From Steinernema hermaphroditum (lineage: Eukaryota; Nematoda; Chromadorea; Rhabditida; Steinernematidae), in the NCBI GenBank assembly GCA_030435675.1, contig CM059622.1, forward strand, positions 4,774,001 to 4,838,000: 64,000 nucleotides of DNA, written 5' to 3'. The position numbers and the translations under genes are program-made. Below the pieces are notes generated by a model. That model searched no databases and had not been told where the DNA came from. It saw only the letters and a program-made list of their open reading frames with translations. This document shows, one piece after another, positions 49,130-59,439 of the stretch. Numbering within the stretch: the first letter of the stretch is position 1; the number at the start of each line of letters is the position of its first letter.

Positions 49130-51690
49130 AGCCTACCGATTTTCTGAACTGTCTGCTTGACTCGAACGCACTCATAATCGATCGGGGTCGGTTCTACGCC
49201 TTTCTCAGTCCTCATCATAGAAATATTAAGTGAAATCTGTTATGTGAAAATATGAATAGGGTCCCTATCGTCACAGTAATAATGGACAGAGTTCGGGTGT
49301 CAAAATAACGAACCAACACTCATACGTGACTTTGCTAGTTGGAATCAAAAGGCATGCCCAGGGCAAGAGATAGAGCGACCCTTCAGTATGAAACATATGG
49401 CCGAGACTGACCACCGACTGATCAAACTGATTAGCTAAACCTTTTGTTTTCCTGTGCGTTTTCTCCTTACGCATTTGGGTTAATCACAGCCTACCCGTCT
49501 GAACCCCGCGGATTAACAACCTGGCCACTTATAGCCTAAGACTCTTATTGGTGACATTTACATAAGAACCTTAATTCTTGATCTTGTTTACTAACGTTGA
49601 CTTTTGATTTTAAAGGTGACTGGATAATTCCAGGAAATCTGTAAATGTCAAGGAAGTTTGTGCTGTCGCATATTCCAGAGAAGCGGTGTTTTTGTCGCTA
49701 AGCAAGAACTTTGACATAGTCCGTTGGTGTGTGAAAATTCGTTCAAAAACCTGAGTGGTGAGATTTCGTCGAATTTCGACATTTCCAACATTCCCGCAGG
49801 AGGTGTGACGTCAGTGCTGACGACTAAGTAACGATTCCAAGCCTTGTTTACCTGACTGAGCAATAGTGATTAGCTCTCTTAATCTTGAAATTGAATACAT
49901 CTTTTAAGACCAAGAGTGACAGCTGAAAATTCGTCATGTTCCCTTAGACGAAGAACAAAGTCGATGTACGAGTTGATTTACCCGATTGGTGTTTGGTTAG
50001 GAAGTGATGCATTACTGATAACATTGTTGCCAGTGTGTAGACCTTGACCTGTTCAGTGCGCTAATCCTAATCAACACCAACGTGCTTACTACTACACGAA
50101 TTTATAAAATATCTGACGACAACAAAAATGTTTACGTCACTGCGGAGGGGTGATTAACGAGCAACTTGCATTCAAACTGCGCTGACAGCTAAGCCCCTCT
50201 TCCAATGCAACCTTTGCACTTGCGGAAGTTTATTCCAAAATAACGTCCTTATCAGGACCTTTCTTGACGACCTACGTGCTGATCTTTGAAACGTTTCGGG
50301 GACATCCCGTACTCCCCCTCTTTGCAAAGTGCATCTTGTTGATTTGATTTACTTTCTATTCTCGGGCATTTTCTGCTGATCGCAAAACTTCTTAAGCGTG
50401 CAGATCACGTCATCATGATGACCACAGGATGTGTAGCGGGAAAGTTCACTCAATGAAGTAGACGAAGAAGACATGTGAGTCTATAAACAACCATTACGGG
50501 TGTACTGCGACAATGACGAATTAACAAAGTACTTCATCGACGTAAGTGCTAAAATAACATGTACTATTTCTATCTTCCTCAGTATCGAAAGAAGTGTTGC
50601 TGTAAAGAGAATTGCACAAAAATGGCTCGGTCAGATATACTCGATTCCGGTAACTTATTCACCTTATGTGTTATGGTGCATCTGGGATGCAGTTAATGGC
50701 CGAGTTGTTCTCTTTCAAGAGGCAAAACAATGTACGGTTCATCCTCAACTAGCGAAACGTCACAAAAGACCCTTAGTGACTTTTCAAAATTATGAAATGC
50801 CGCCCTTCATCCAGTAGTCGTTCAAGGCCTAAACAACGACTTTGGTCGTAACCCAGATGTACCACAACCCAGATTAGTTACGTTAATAAACTGACATTTC
50901 GGTTAATCGAACCGAAGGTGGGGAGCGGCCATCTCCGGACAGGATTAAACCGTTTCATGCTTTTAACTCAGATGTAAACAGAGTTCCTTGTTTTTAAGCT
51001 GATTGGCTTATCAAGTGAGTTTATCTACCAGACTACAAAGCAGAGATGCCAACTCGCTGAAATTTCGCAGTCTACGCCGAAATTTAAAAGTGCATTTTCC
51101 TCGAAATCTATCCAGAATGGGAGCTAATTTTCTGAACAGTTACGACACCCTCAAAGATCTATCGCTGCGCAAATTTTCAGCGAAATGTTTCGACGTTCGC
51201 TTATCAGTTGGTCCCTCTTCTACAGAGCGAAAAAGATGTGTTTTGCAAAGCTTTACCGAGCATTTTAATTGTCTTCGGAATGACTGAGGTACAGTCTAAG
51301 GGTTAAGAGTCACATTTACTCTAAAAGACATGACACGTTTAAACAAACACTAGGGACAATCGCGAGTGATGTAAACTCCTCAGATCGATGTTTAAATACA
51401 TTTAAATACATGTATGCGCGACATGTCAACTTCAATTAAGAGACGAAAGCTCAACAGTAGAGCAATCTTAAATCTTCGCTCATTCTTCGAGTAATATTCG
51501 AATAAACCCTTATTGTACAGTGCAATTGCCTGATGCGTCAATCAGACGACCCTGAAAAGATCGACTTTTTTCCAACAAGGTCAGCAACGTCGCTAATCGC
51601 CGCCTAAAATGCGATCGGAACGCCTCCAAACGGTAGATGAAAAAGTGGCAGCGGGAGAATCAGTCGCGTCTTTCCACTCCAGAGATCAAC
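49130..51690. other. Gene-poor stretch with one insulin-like relic
   Basis: About 2.5 kb between repeat copy B and gene 3. Apart from the A-chain-like exon near 50583, described separately, the frames are short and featureless. No RNA gene or further repeat was recognised. Confidence 0.5.
50500..50696 (+). pseudogene. Possible decayed insulin-like B/A exon pair
   Basis: A perfect-looking 41-bp intron (GTAAGT ... TTCCTCAG, 50542-50582) joins two open segments in the same phase (0). The upstream one ends YCDNDELTKYFID. The downstream one (50583-50696) reads YRKKCCCKENCTKMARSDI and ends at a TAA. The CCKENCTK core resembles the A chains of gene 4 (CCKEGCTD) and gene 5 (CCSDGCTK). However, the final A-chain cysteine is misplaced, the second B-chain cysteine is missing, the intron is phase 0 rather than phase 1, and there is no ATG or signal peptide upstream. 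It could be a relic of an eighth gene, a different cysteine-rich exon, or chance. Confidence 0.3.
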
Positions 51691-51693
51691 CCG

Positions 51694-51708
51694 ACCTCTC
51701 TGCTTTAG
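51694..51708 (+). promoter_or_regulatory. Putative trans-splice acceptor for gene 3
   Basis: CCTCTCTGCTTTAG ends at 51708, only 4 nt before the ATG at 51713. This is the standard arrangement for SL1 trans-splicing in nematodes. No TATA-like element was seen at the usual distance. Confidence 0.5.
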
Positions 51709-51712
51709 GACC

Positions 51713-52083
51713 ATGAAGTTTGCTCTCTCTGCTTGTGTGCTCAGCATCCTATTCGTCGCTGTTTCTGCGATCGCCTCGGGAGAACAAGAAGTTGATAGTG
51801 GAGAGGACGTGTGGGCCTTCTTGACAGAGAACTTCCTCTCTGCTCAGCGATTCGAAAGTGACAAATTCCGGAAGTGCGGACTCGACGCTCTCGAATACGT
51901 TAACTCTGTGTGCGAGGCTTGCACCCGTCTTACAGGTAGGCGGCAATAGGTGACAAGAGGCTCATAAAGATTTCAGACCTTGCTACTGCCGATGCGGTTC
52001 TTAAAGGATGTTGTCAAGACGGATGTACAAAGCGGTTCATCAGGGATAATGTGTGCTGCAAGCATCCAAATTCTACAGTTTAG
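51713..52083 (+). CDS. Insulin-like peptide precursor, eight-cysteine type (gene 3)
   Basis: Predicted 109-residue secreted insulin-family ligand and the only family member here on the plus strand. Exons 51713-51935 and 51977-52083 flank a 41-bp phase-1 intron (G|GTAGGC ... GATTTCAG|AC). Residues 1-22 are a signal peptide (MKFALSACVLSILFVAVSA). An acidic pro-region (EQEVDSGEDVWAFLTEN) follows. The B chain, KCGLDALEYVNSVCEAC, has C55, C67 and an extra C70. The A chain, GCCQDGCTKRFIRDNVCCK, has C86, C87, C91, C101 and C102. The eight cysteines predict a fourth disulfide. There is no obvious dibasic C-peptide site, so the B-A linker of about 15 residues may remain, as in many nematode insulins. 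The ATG is the first in frame and lies just after a splice acceptor. Confidence 0.95.
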
Positions 52084-52337
52084 TGATGCTACAGCCGACA
52101 GCTTAAGGTCCTACCTCTACGAAACCCCAATACTAATAGTGTTCTACCTCTAGTGTCAATTGTTTCTCTGTTTAACAGTATAAACATAATGAATATTCAT
52201 TTATGGCTTTGTTCCATTTGCCGTTAAGTAACTGAAACAAATATGAAACAAAAGTCTCTTCAATAGCTGAAAGGCAAAATCGTATGTAATGACCTCAGCG
52301 TTAAATGTTCACCACTACTTTATTTTCATTGTGCTCT

Positions 52338-52625
52338 CGCTGGGGACACAAATGAAAGACCCTTAACCGCCTAAAACTCAGAATTTCTTTTTAAAGCGAA
52401 TCGAGATCTTGTAGTACATTATTTAAAGATCTTGTAGTACATTAGATTCAACTTCGATTCCTTTGTACCCCCAGCGGTCGGTCGGGTCGTCCACTCTCTC
52501 ATTCCGAGGCTGTCTGAGTCGACTGGGTTGGGTGAGCGGTCGTTCTCAGCCGTCATTGTTGGCGTAATGATCGCCCCCGGCATCCAAAAGAACCCCAGGA
52601 AGCCTTAGCCACACCGTCTCTCGAT
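52338..52625 (-). repeat. Dispersed GC-rich repeat, copy C, with inverted end fragment
   Basis: Read on the minus strand, 52625-52447 aligns closely to copy A: GAGACGGTGTGGCTAAGG, TTCCTGGGGTTC, GGCGATCATTACGCC, CTCAGACAGCCTCGG and GACCGACCGCTGGGGG. A second copy of the terminal CGCTGGGGACACAAATGAAAG lies on the plus strand at 52338-52358. The two ends therefore face each other across about 90 bp, which contains a 17-bp direct repeat of GATCTTGTAGTACATTA (52405 and 52428). Confidence 0.65.
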
Positions 52626-52760
52626 TTAACCTTGCCTCATTTATGTCTGCACAGAGCATATACAATATAGTCGAGTTGATATTACTCCGAAGGGACTGAC
52701 TAGTTCTGACACGATATGTACACGAGGTAAATATAATCTGTGTGGGTGTCATCCTCGTCC

Positions 52761-53195
52761 TTAGTCCTTGCAGCACAGAGCCCGGACGATGAACTCGTCG
52801 GTGCAACCTTCTTTGCAGCAGTGGTTGTAGGGCGATCCCTCAGGCTGCAGAGCACGCGATCGGCCGACTAAATCCTTGTACCATTAACAGGACCTAACGA
52901 TACAAAACCTACATCTCGAGCCGAGACAGTTATTGCACAGCTTCATCACATGAGTCAGGAACAATCGTCCACATCGCACTAAAGGGACTGATCTTCCAGG
53001 ACGGCCCAACACTTTCGTACGACTTTCGTGGGGCTCTTCGTCGTCGATGTATGCTTGCTCGCTACCGTAGCTGTCGAGATATCGGAGATGACCATGATGG
53101 GCTCGATGACGATGGGCGCCGAATTTTGCTTCATTTTTTTGGGCGAGGCCGAAGACGATGATGACGATGACGAGGGCGATGAGTGGAGATTTCAT
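52761..53195 (-). CDS. Insulin-like peptide precursor, eight-cysteine type (gene 4)
   Basis: Predicted 129-residue secreted insulin-family ligand. Exons 52913-53195 and 52761-52867 flank a 45-bp phase-1 intron (T|GTAGGT ... GGATTTAG|TC). The signal peptide is MKSPLIALVIVIIVFGLAQK. A histidine-rich pro-peptide (HRHRAHHGH, residues 28-36) and an acidic stretch (YIDDEEPHE) precede the B chain, VRCGRLFLTHVMKLCNNC (C75, C87, extra C90). A basic C-peptide (SRFGRSR) leads to the A chain, HCCKEGCTDEFIVRALCCKD (C111, C112, C116, C126, C127). A different acceptor (CTCTGCAG) further along would need a poor phase-0 donor, so I prefer the phase-1 model shared with the other genes. It resembles gene 2 most. 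TATA-like GTATAAAAG lies 43 bp before the ATG. Confidence 0.93.
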
Positions 53196-53237
53196 GTTGT
53201 TCTTGGAAGGAAGTGATTTCTGAGAGCAAAAAATCGT

Positions 53238-53246
53238 CTTTTATAC
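53238..53246 (-). promoter_or_regulatory. TATA box of insulin-like gene 4
   Basis: GTATAAAAG on the minus strand, 43 bp before the ATG at 53195. This is the best TATA match in the cluster and implies an untranslated leader of only about 10-20 nt. Confidence 0.5.
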
Positions 53247-53259
53247 TTTTTCAGCACAG

Positions 53260-56200
53260 TTCGGAGGACGCAAAAGGCGGAGCGATGCAACCTATTTCCT
53301 CGCGGATGGCGGTCTTGCAGGCGACGTCGAGAGTTGCGTGGGTACACTTATGGCGCGCAGCACAGAGCACAAAAGCGGCACAGCCGAGCTTCGGCGTGAG
53401 CGAATGGTCGGCACGAAAAGCGAATGGTCGCCTAATCACCTCTAGATGGCGAGCGCTGAATCCAGGAAGACAGGCAACCATTTGTTATGTTGCAGAAACC
53501 CATTGTTAGAAGCACAATCCTTTGTTTTGCTTTTGACTTACTTAGAAACATATGCTCATCCAACCCGAGAAAAACAAAGGTGATGAAAAGAGGAAGCTTA
53601 ATCCCGGCTTGCTGCAAGCAAAGGAACAAATACTGACGTAGAAGAAGCTCACATGATTGGAAAAATGTGGTTAAAATTGCGGCTGTAATCACCAAAAATT
53701 TGTGTGAAACGCATGCCACGTATGACGATTACGGATGACTTTGTTTATCATGCATTTCCAAAAGTATCCCTTGATTGTCTGATTGCACCTTTTGGCAAAT
53801 CAAAAACATATGAACTCCCTTTAAAATCGTTCAGCATTCATGTGTCTTTTGTATTCTATCGCTTGAAAGATGACTGACTTCTGACGCTGACGTCGATTCT
53901 GATACAGCATTGGTCAGTGAACGCAGATTAGAAGCAGGGACTACGGTGTGATTGTGTCTTTCTTGTTGATCCAAGATCATAAACTATACTTCTTCCAATG
54001 TTTGATAAAGCTGGTAAATGGAAAACAGCCATAACCTCCAAGAGCTACTCGTACAATACAGTTGATAAGTGAGCTATTCATGAATGTTCTATGTTCGGCC
54101 GACTAACTACAACTACATCGCTATCGCTATCGAATGTCCCTGCTGAAAACCGCGAGAAAGGTCTCCGGAAAAGAAGGAAAGACCATTCAAAGGCCGCAAC
54201 CATTATTCGCATGTACTCCTTAATAATTAACGACATCTTTTCTTCCGTTTTTTTTTGTTCTTCACAAAGGTTCCGTGCAGACCGGTTTTATGATAATCGA
54301 AATGTAGTCAAGCATTTCAGTCCAGAAAATTTAAAATTCGGTGATTTAATCAGCTTCGGTCGCGTCTGTCGATTCTTCGATAGCGAGCCAAACCGTTTTG
54401 TTCAAGGTCGACGCTGATTTCGGCGAACGATCTGTTCGAGAGAGTTTCGTTCGCGTTTCAACCGGCCTTCCTGGTCGGAGCACTTCTAAAGCGTAAACAG
54501 AGTTCAGCTGTTCTAATCTGTCATTAACCTTGCAGAACACTGACCTTGCTCGGAATGTTTTCACAGCTTTTTTGTTGGTGACCTAAAAAAACGGGTCGAA
54601 CCTCCACAGAGAATCTCAGAAACAAAGTGACTAGGGGAGAACATAAGATTTGTGTTTTAATTTATATGAGCAAAAGGGGTTTCCTACTGCCTGTGTTTGA
54701 AGCGAACCGTCATCTCGGAGGGTCTTCCCCGACAGCCTATGTAAACAGAGACGAAATGTTGCGATGTCCTGTTAGCCTAGGCACTTGAACAAACGGCGGA
54801 TCGTTATTTTCAGAACGCCACACGTTGTCTTGAGTCGTTCTCCACGTAAAAAGTACATCCTTTGTTTGCGCAAATGGTCCAGACTACAGTAGAAAAACCG
54901 GCAGCGCCTAAATAAATAAAATCTGTTGACAAGAAGGAAAAAGAACCTAAAATTGAACCTTCGGTCGATATCGCCTCCCATCAGCACCCCATCTATCCCC
55001 ACTTGCATTTACCGCATATAATGTTAAAAAGAAAATTTCAATTTCGGTCGTGCCGATATCCAGATTTTCACACGATTTATCATCGACATTACGCCTTGTA
55101 TGATGTCTCATAAATGCATAATAAAGATAACTATTGTAGTCGCTGGTTCCATGTGATGACGGTCTTGATGCATTGCCATGAAAGTTATCTTAAGACTAGC
55201 TTCCTTCCCGGTTCAGTAGAATTTCGTACCTTCTATACACTCTATCAAATATTTTTTTTTGCCAGACGATGAACGTATGTCTATGTGTCTAGAGTCACCA
55301 CAAACCGCGTCAACATCCACACCGTTTCCTGAATCTCTTTCATCGAAAAGTCGTCGAAGTGACCTTAAAAGAAAGTCGCATCGCAACACAGTCTTTGCAC
55401 TTTGGCGCAAGCAACCTTCTGGCGCCATTTCTTCCGAAACCGTCTGAGTCGCCGCCGTTCAAAGAGGATCAAGAACCCGTTTCCATAATTCGCTTTGGCG
55501 TTCAGCGACTTCGGCGTCGTTTTCGGGCGTTGTCTATTCGCTCTCGAGAGCGCCACTTTCCGAGACTAAGAAGATGAATGGTCTCGACTAAAGTGTCAAA
55601 TTGGAGTTTGGTTGTTCCACAGTAAAAGTACAAATCAAGGCATAGAACGACATAATTGAGTTTAAGCTCACATATCGCACTGTCGTATAGCTTGTGCTTG
55701 TGTCAAGACTTCTCAGAATCCAGTATATTCTGTGACTTTGACCCCTGTTTTCAAAGTAGTCAAGCTGTTTATGCAATTGTCCACCTTTTGCTAGCTTTCT
55801 TTTGTCCCAGAGCACTAACCGGATAACGGTTAACCCAATTTTCCTAGGTTTACACCGAACGCCACCAGCCGCCTACTTCTTTTAATCAACAACCACTGAA
55901 TTAACCTTTGATTGAGTTATTGAACGCGATGAATGCCTCGTTATCGGTCACGTCATGTCGTGCTGTTTGGACACCCTTGCCATGTCTGCGGACGAATGTG
56001 TTTTTCCGTAGGTGAAAATATCGAATGACAGCTGCCGTCTTATACAAAATGACGTTTTTCTTTCCATCTTTCATTAGCAGTTGCAAGAGAGCGTTTGCAA
56101 TAAATCAGTTCCAGTGATCACAGAGTCCATTTGAGCAGTCTTGCTCAGAATCGCAATCTAAAGATCCTTTCAACGCAGCATGCTGTGTAATGATGCTATT

Positions 56201-57000
56201 CACCATCCGCTCTGTACCTCATACGTCTGGCAATGAATGAAGTATTTGGTTCTCGATGGATGATGAAGCCTAAAAAAAGATTCTGAAGAACATAGCATTA
56301 AGATGCCTCTCCTCTCGCACCTTGCCACGACTAGAGCACATGAAGAACACAAACTCAAACATAGGAGGACAAGCTTCTTTCTAACCTTTGACCAAACTTT
56401 CGCCGGATGGGGAACCAGTTCTTATGAACGGAGAAGCTTATTTTAGATTTGCGGCGAGTGGGTGGTGTGTTCTGCTCTTCATCGCATAAGAGGTAAAGAA
56501 GCTGAATCCTCGACCTGTGCGTTTGCACGTACGATGCCAGCAATTCCCCAAATAGCGTCCTAATCCTTGACAGCATGCAAGCTACCGATTTCATCTGTGA
56601 GCCTATGGAAAGCCACTGAAAGGAGCGATCCGTGACATCAGCAGACCTCGCTTTGTTCTAGGGTTGAGGTAGAACTGTGACCAACGAACTTGGTCACTGA
56701 GTCGGCAGCGACCGCAGCCTCTCTGCTGATAAGTTAACTGTATTTTGAGCATATCTTATCGCCAACGTGCAGCGAGATGTATTTGCGAGGCATATTTGGC
56801 GACAGATGGCCGGGTTAGTGAACCGGGTTAGCTTGCTCAAGTCATCATGCTGTTCATGGCTTCTCAGCTTGACGACAAGTGGAGTCGAGACAGAGTTGAA
56901 AGTTGTCTCGTCACCCCTGATCCCTCTTTTCCATTATAACCCGATCGGTGTTCCTGCAGAACCACTCAAGAATCTCGCGAACACCTCAGCCACAAATTGT
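53260..57000. other. Long stretch without a confident gene
   Basis: About 3.7 kb. Several 60-108-codon frames occur: a cysteine-rich one at 53251-53481 (-), a basic one at 54091-54417 (+), and serine/arginine-rich ones at 55259-55577 (+). None has a signal peptide, a recognisable domain or a splice partner I can defend. Uncaptured exons of a larger gene are possible, especially at 55259-55577, where a GCCAG acceptor precedes an open frame. Confidence 0.4.
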
Positions 57001-57061
57001 CAATTTATTCACATTACTAAATGGCTAAACCATTCACGTAAACAGATCATCACACAAGATG

Positions 57062-57247
57062 TCAGGCATAACACGTCAGAACGCTGAAGATGAACACCTT
57101 CTTTTGGTAGCAGTTCGTGTGAGTCGGGTAGGGATCTTTGTCGAAGTCGGCAAAATCATCGGCTTTGGCTTGGAAGAAGCGTCCCTCGACGGCCATCGCG
57201 GCAACGAGAACAACGAGAAGCGCGAAAAGAAGGTGCGCAGCTTTCAT
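57062..57247 (-). CDS. Small secreted peptide precursor, unknown family
   Basis: A single-exon frame of 61 residues. It starts MKAAHLLFALLVVLVAAMAVEG, a textbook signal peptide with likely cleavage near residue 21. An acidic mature region follows (AKADDFADFDKDPYP), then a C-terminal Cys-x12-Cys loop (NCYQKKVFIFSVLTCYA). On the minus strand an AATAAA signal lies 53 nt after the stop (57004-57009 on the plus strand as TTTATT), and a splice acceptor CTTCTTTCAG lies about 35 nt before the ATG, supporting a real transcript. It sits inside the insulin cluster but has no CC motif downstream, so I cannot call it insulin-like. An alternative spliced C-terminus (donor at AAG|GTGTTC, acceptor GTTTAG) would replace the last 11 residues. 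Confidence 0.55.
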   Translation of the reverse strand: MKAAHLLFALLVVLVAAMAVEGRFFQAKADDFADFDKDPYPTHTNCYQKKVFIFSVLTCYA

Positions 57248-57299
57248 TTCGGTGAGTGGACCGTTGTTTGAAAGTGAGGATCTGAAAGAAGTGACACAG

Positions 57300-58190
57300 A
57301 GTTAGGCGAAATGCAAAGGTGCTTGTGGGCAAAAGGAAATCCGCGTCACCTTTTCAACCCGACATTCAAGGCGTTCCGTAGACGTCAGCAGTGCTGATAT
57401 AATAGCCACTTCGGTGTCAAGGCGGAGCCAACGCTGGCCGCTCTTTCAAAGGGCAAAAGGGTACAAAGCATAGGAGAGGGGACATAAAATTTTAGATAGA
57501 CAGTTGGAGAGTCATATCAGTTTGGAAGTTATGGCGCTTTCAGCCGAAGCATCTAGTGCGCGTTGCAGTCAACGCGAACAAGAAGGCGCTTAATTAAGAA
57601 CCACCTCCGGGCGACGAAAATAATCCGAATTTGAAATGAGGTGAATCGCCAATGAAGGCATGTTAATTACGTTGCCTGTTGGGGATGGTGCATTTCATAT
57701 GGTGATAGCATTTGGTTGAATATCAGCGGTAATCCTCGGAACATAGCATGCCCTTCTACAGTTTTAAGCGTTCCCCAGGATGGACTGACATTGCAAAAGC
57801 CTGAGGGAGCTCCATTTGCCCCGATTCACTTTTAGTTCACCATAGTTATCTAGAAGTAACTGACCACGATTTGCCATCAAAGATTGACAAAAATACGCAT
57901 GGTTCGATCCTTGGCCGTCTAGTGTTAGCCCCACTTCCTTTCTTTGTCTGAGACCCCCCCCCCAACTACGCAGCGGTGGTTGATCCAAGAGTATAAACTC
58001 GACGGTGCTCTATTTGTCACTCTGAGAATGAGGTTTTTCATGCGGTTTTTTTCAAATGCGGTTTTTCCGTCCTTATATCGACCCATTTTGGTCACCCATT
58101 TTCTTATCTGTTTATTTCTTTACAAATTACACACATTTAATAAAAGAAAGTTTTATAGCTAAGGAAACCAATTCATAGTAGGTCCTTCTC
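57300..58190. other. Intergenic stretch, nothing recognised
   Basis: Between the small secreted peptide gene and gene 5. It contains an 11-base C run near 57952-57962 and the TTTATT (AATAAA on the minus strand) at 58111-58116 that probably serves gene 5. No gene or repeat family was recognised. Confidence 0.5.
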
Positions 58191-58199
58191 CTATGACGC

Positions 58200-58466
58200 T
58201 TAGATGCAGAGGGACCTTATGTATTCTTTGGTGCATCCATCGGAACAGCACTTCTTATGTGGTGAATCCTCTGTAAATAAGACAAAAACTTTGACTGGTC
58301 ATATACATGAGCACTTACTTGCAAACCCATATGGACAAGCCTTTTTGAACTCATAGATTAAAACCATTCCGCAGTAATGCTTCACTGGATCGTCACTCTT
58401 TCCCAAGGATCTGCCGTGGACGCTCGAAATGAAGAAGATGAAGAGAAGAAGGCCGAAGATCTTCAT
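58200..58466 (-). CDS. Insulin-like peptide precursor, six-cysteine type (gene 5)
   Basis: Predicted 72-residue secreted insulin-family ligand, the most compact in the cluster. Exons 58319-58466 and 58200-58270 flank a 48-bp phase-1 intron (A|GTAAGT ... ATTTACAG|AG). The signal peptide is MKIFGLLLFIFFISSVHG. The B chain is YCGMVLIYEFKKAC (C32-x11-C44). The linker is only 12 residues. The A chain is KCCSDGCTKEYIRSLCI (C57, C58, C62, C71), giving exactly the six canonical cysteines with canonical 3- and 8-residue loops. It ends one residue after the last cysteine. Both exons are short, so simple frame scans miss it. TATAAATA lies 47 bp before the ATG and an AATAAA signal lies 84 nt after the stop. 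Confidence 0.93.
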
Positions 58467-58512
58467 TGGAAATAATGATCGGAAACTTCGGAATCCTACT
58501 AAGACAGTTTTT

Positions 58513-58520
58513 TATTTATA
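58513..58520 (-). promoter_or_regulatory. TATA box of insulin-like gene 5
   Basis: TATAAATA on the minus strand, 47 bp before the ATG at 58466. Confidence 0.45.
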
Positions 58521-58909
58521 GGATAAAAGTTGGGCGGTTCCAAATAGCCTCTTGAATTTTTTTTGGGTGGAAAAAAAGGCGCCGGGCGTGGCAGAGGCGC
58601 TTAAGTGGTCTAGGCACAAAGACTGACGTTGACTGCCGCGGCAAACAGCCTCTGTCACGTCGACAGTTATCGACTGGTCGGAAGAGTGTTAGGCACAAAA
58701 AAAGCATTATCAGTTACAGACAGTAAACAGCTTGACAAACCAAATCATGTGAAAGTGTGCGAAAGTCTATCTTTCCTAGTTTATTGTATCGATCTTTCCG
58801 GCTTTTTTATCACAGACTGCACGTTAGAATAGCACGAGAGCACGAAAGTGAATGCTTTTTCATCACATTTACCTCGTGAAGAGCTGGCGGTCCTAATAGC
58901 GTTTCCGTG

Positions 58910-59429
58910 GGCGCCCGGACAGAACCGCCAAAAAATAACCGCCAATGACAAAACCGCCAAACGGATAAAACCGCCAAATATCGCACTGTTTGTGCCGTGT
59001 AGTAGTAGGATGTCAGCGAAGCCAGCACGACAACAGGGTTCGCCCTTCGGGCTCGCTTTAAATCAACAGGCATAGTCCTAAGCCGGAGCCTAAGCCAAAC
59101 CTGGATGTTAACCCATGCACAAAAACGAACATGCGGCTCGTAGTCGTGCTGGCTTAAGCAAACCCCGGCTTGGCTTAACATCCAGGTTTGGCTTAGGCTC
59201 CGGCTTAAAATTAAGCCTACTGAATTAAAGCGAGCCCGAAGGGCGAGCCTGTTGTCGTACTAGCTTCGGCAAACCCCGGATTAGCTTAGGCTTCGACTTA
59301 GAACTATGCCTAGTGGTTTAAAGCGATCCCGCACAAAGAACGCGATATTTGGCGGTTTTTGATTTGGCGGATTTGTCCTTGGCGGTTTTGTCTTTGGCGG
59401 TTATTTTTTGGCGGTTCCGTCCGGGCGCC
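58910..59429. mobile_element. Foldback (MITE-like) element with 9-bp target duplication
   Basis: A 520-bp non-coding element. Its ends are inverted copies: GGCGCCCGGACAGAACCGCC on the left and, reversed, GGCGCCCGGACGGAACCGCC on the right. Both arms then repeat CCGCCAA several times down to CCGCCAAATATCGC. A second pair of inverted arms lies inside (GCCGGAGCCTAAGCCAAACC at about 59080 against its reverse complement near 59180-59210, with GGGCTCGCTTTAA on the flanks), so the whole element can fold back on itself. GTTTCCGTG occurs directly on both sides (58901-58909 and 59430-59438), a clean 9-bp target-site duplication. Long inverted repeats with a 9-bp duplication suit a Mutator-like non-autonomous element. 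The family assignment is inference. Confidence 0.88.
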
Positions 59430-59439
59430 GTTTCCGTGA

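Noticed and set aside
50500..50817. GPCR-like reading CTISIFLSIERSVAV
   Set aside because: It comes from translating a consensus 41-bp intron (GTAAGT ... CCTCAG); no other transmembrane segments are present.
53251..53481. Cysteine-rich 76-codon minus-strand frame
   Set aside because: No signal peptide, and its stop directly abuts the TATA box of gene 4. Spacing fits no family I recognise; possibly chance in GC-rich DNA.
54091..54417. Basic 108-codon plus-strand frame
   Set aside because: No domain, signal peptide or splice context; an equally long frame lies on the opposite strand.
55259..55577. Two overlapping plus-strand frames rich in Ser and Arg
   Set aside because: They are in different frames with no clear intron joining them; could be exons of something larger, but that cannot be shown here.
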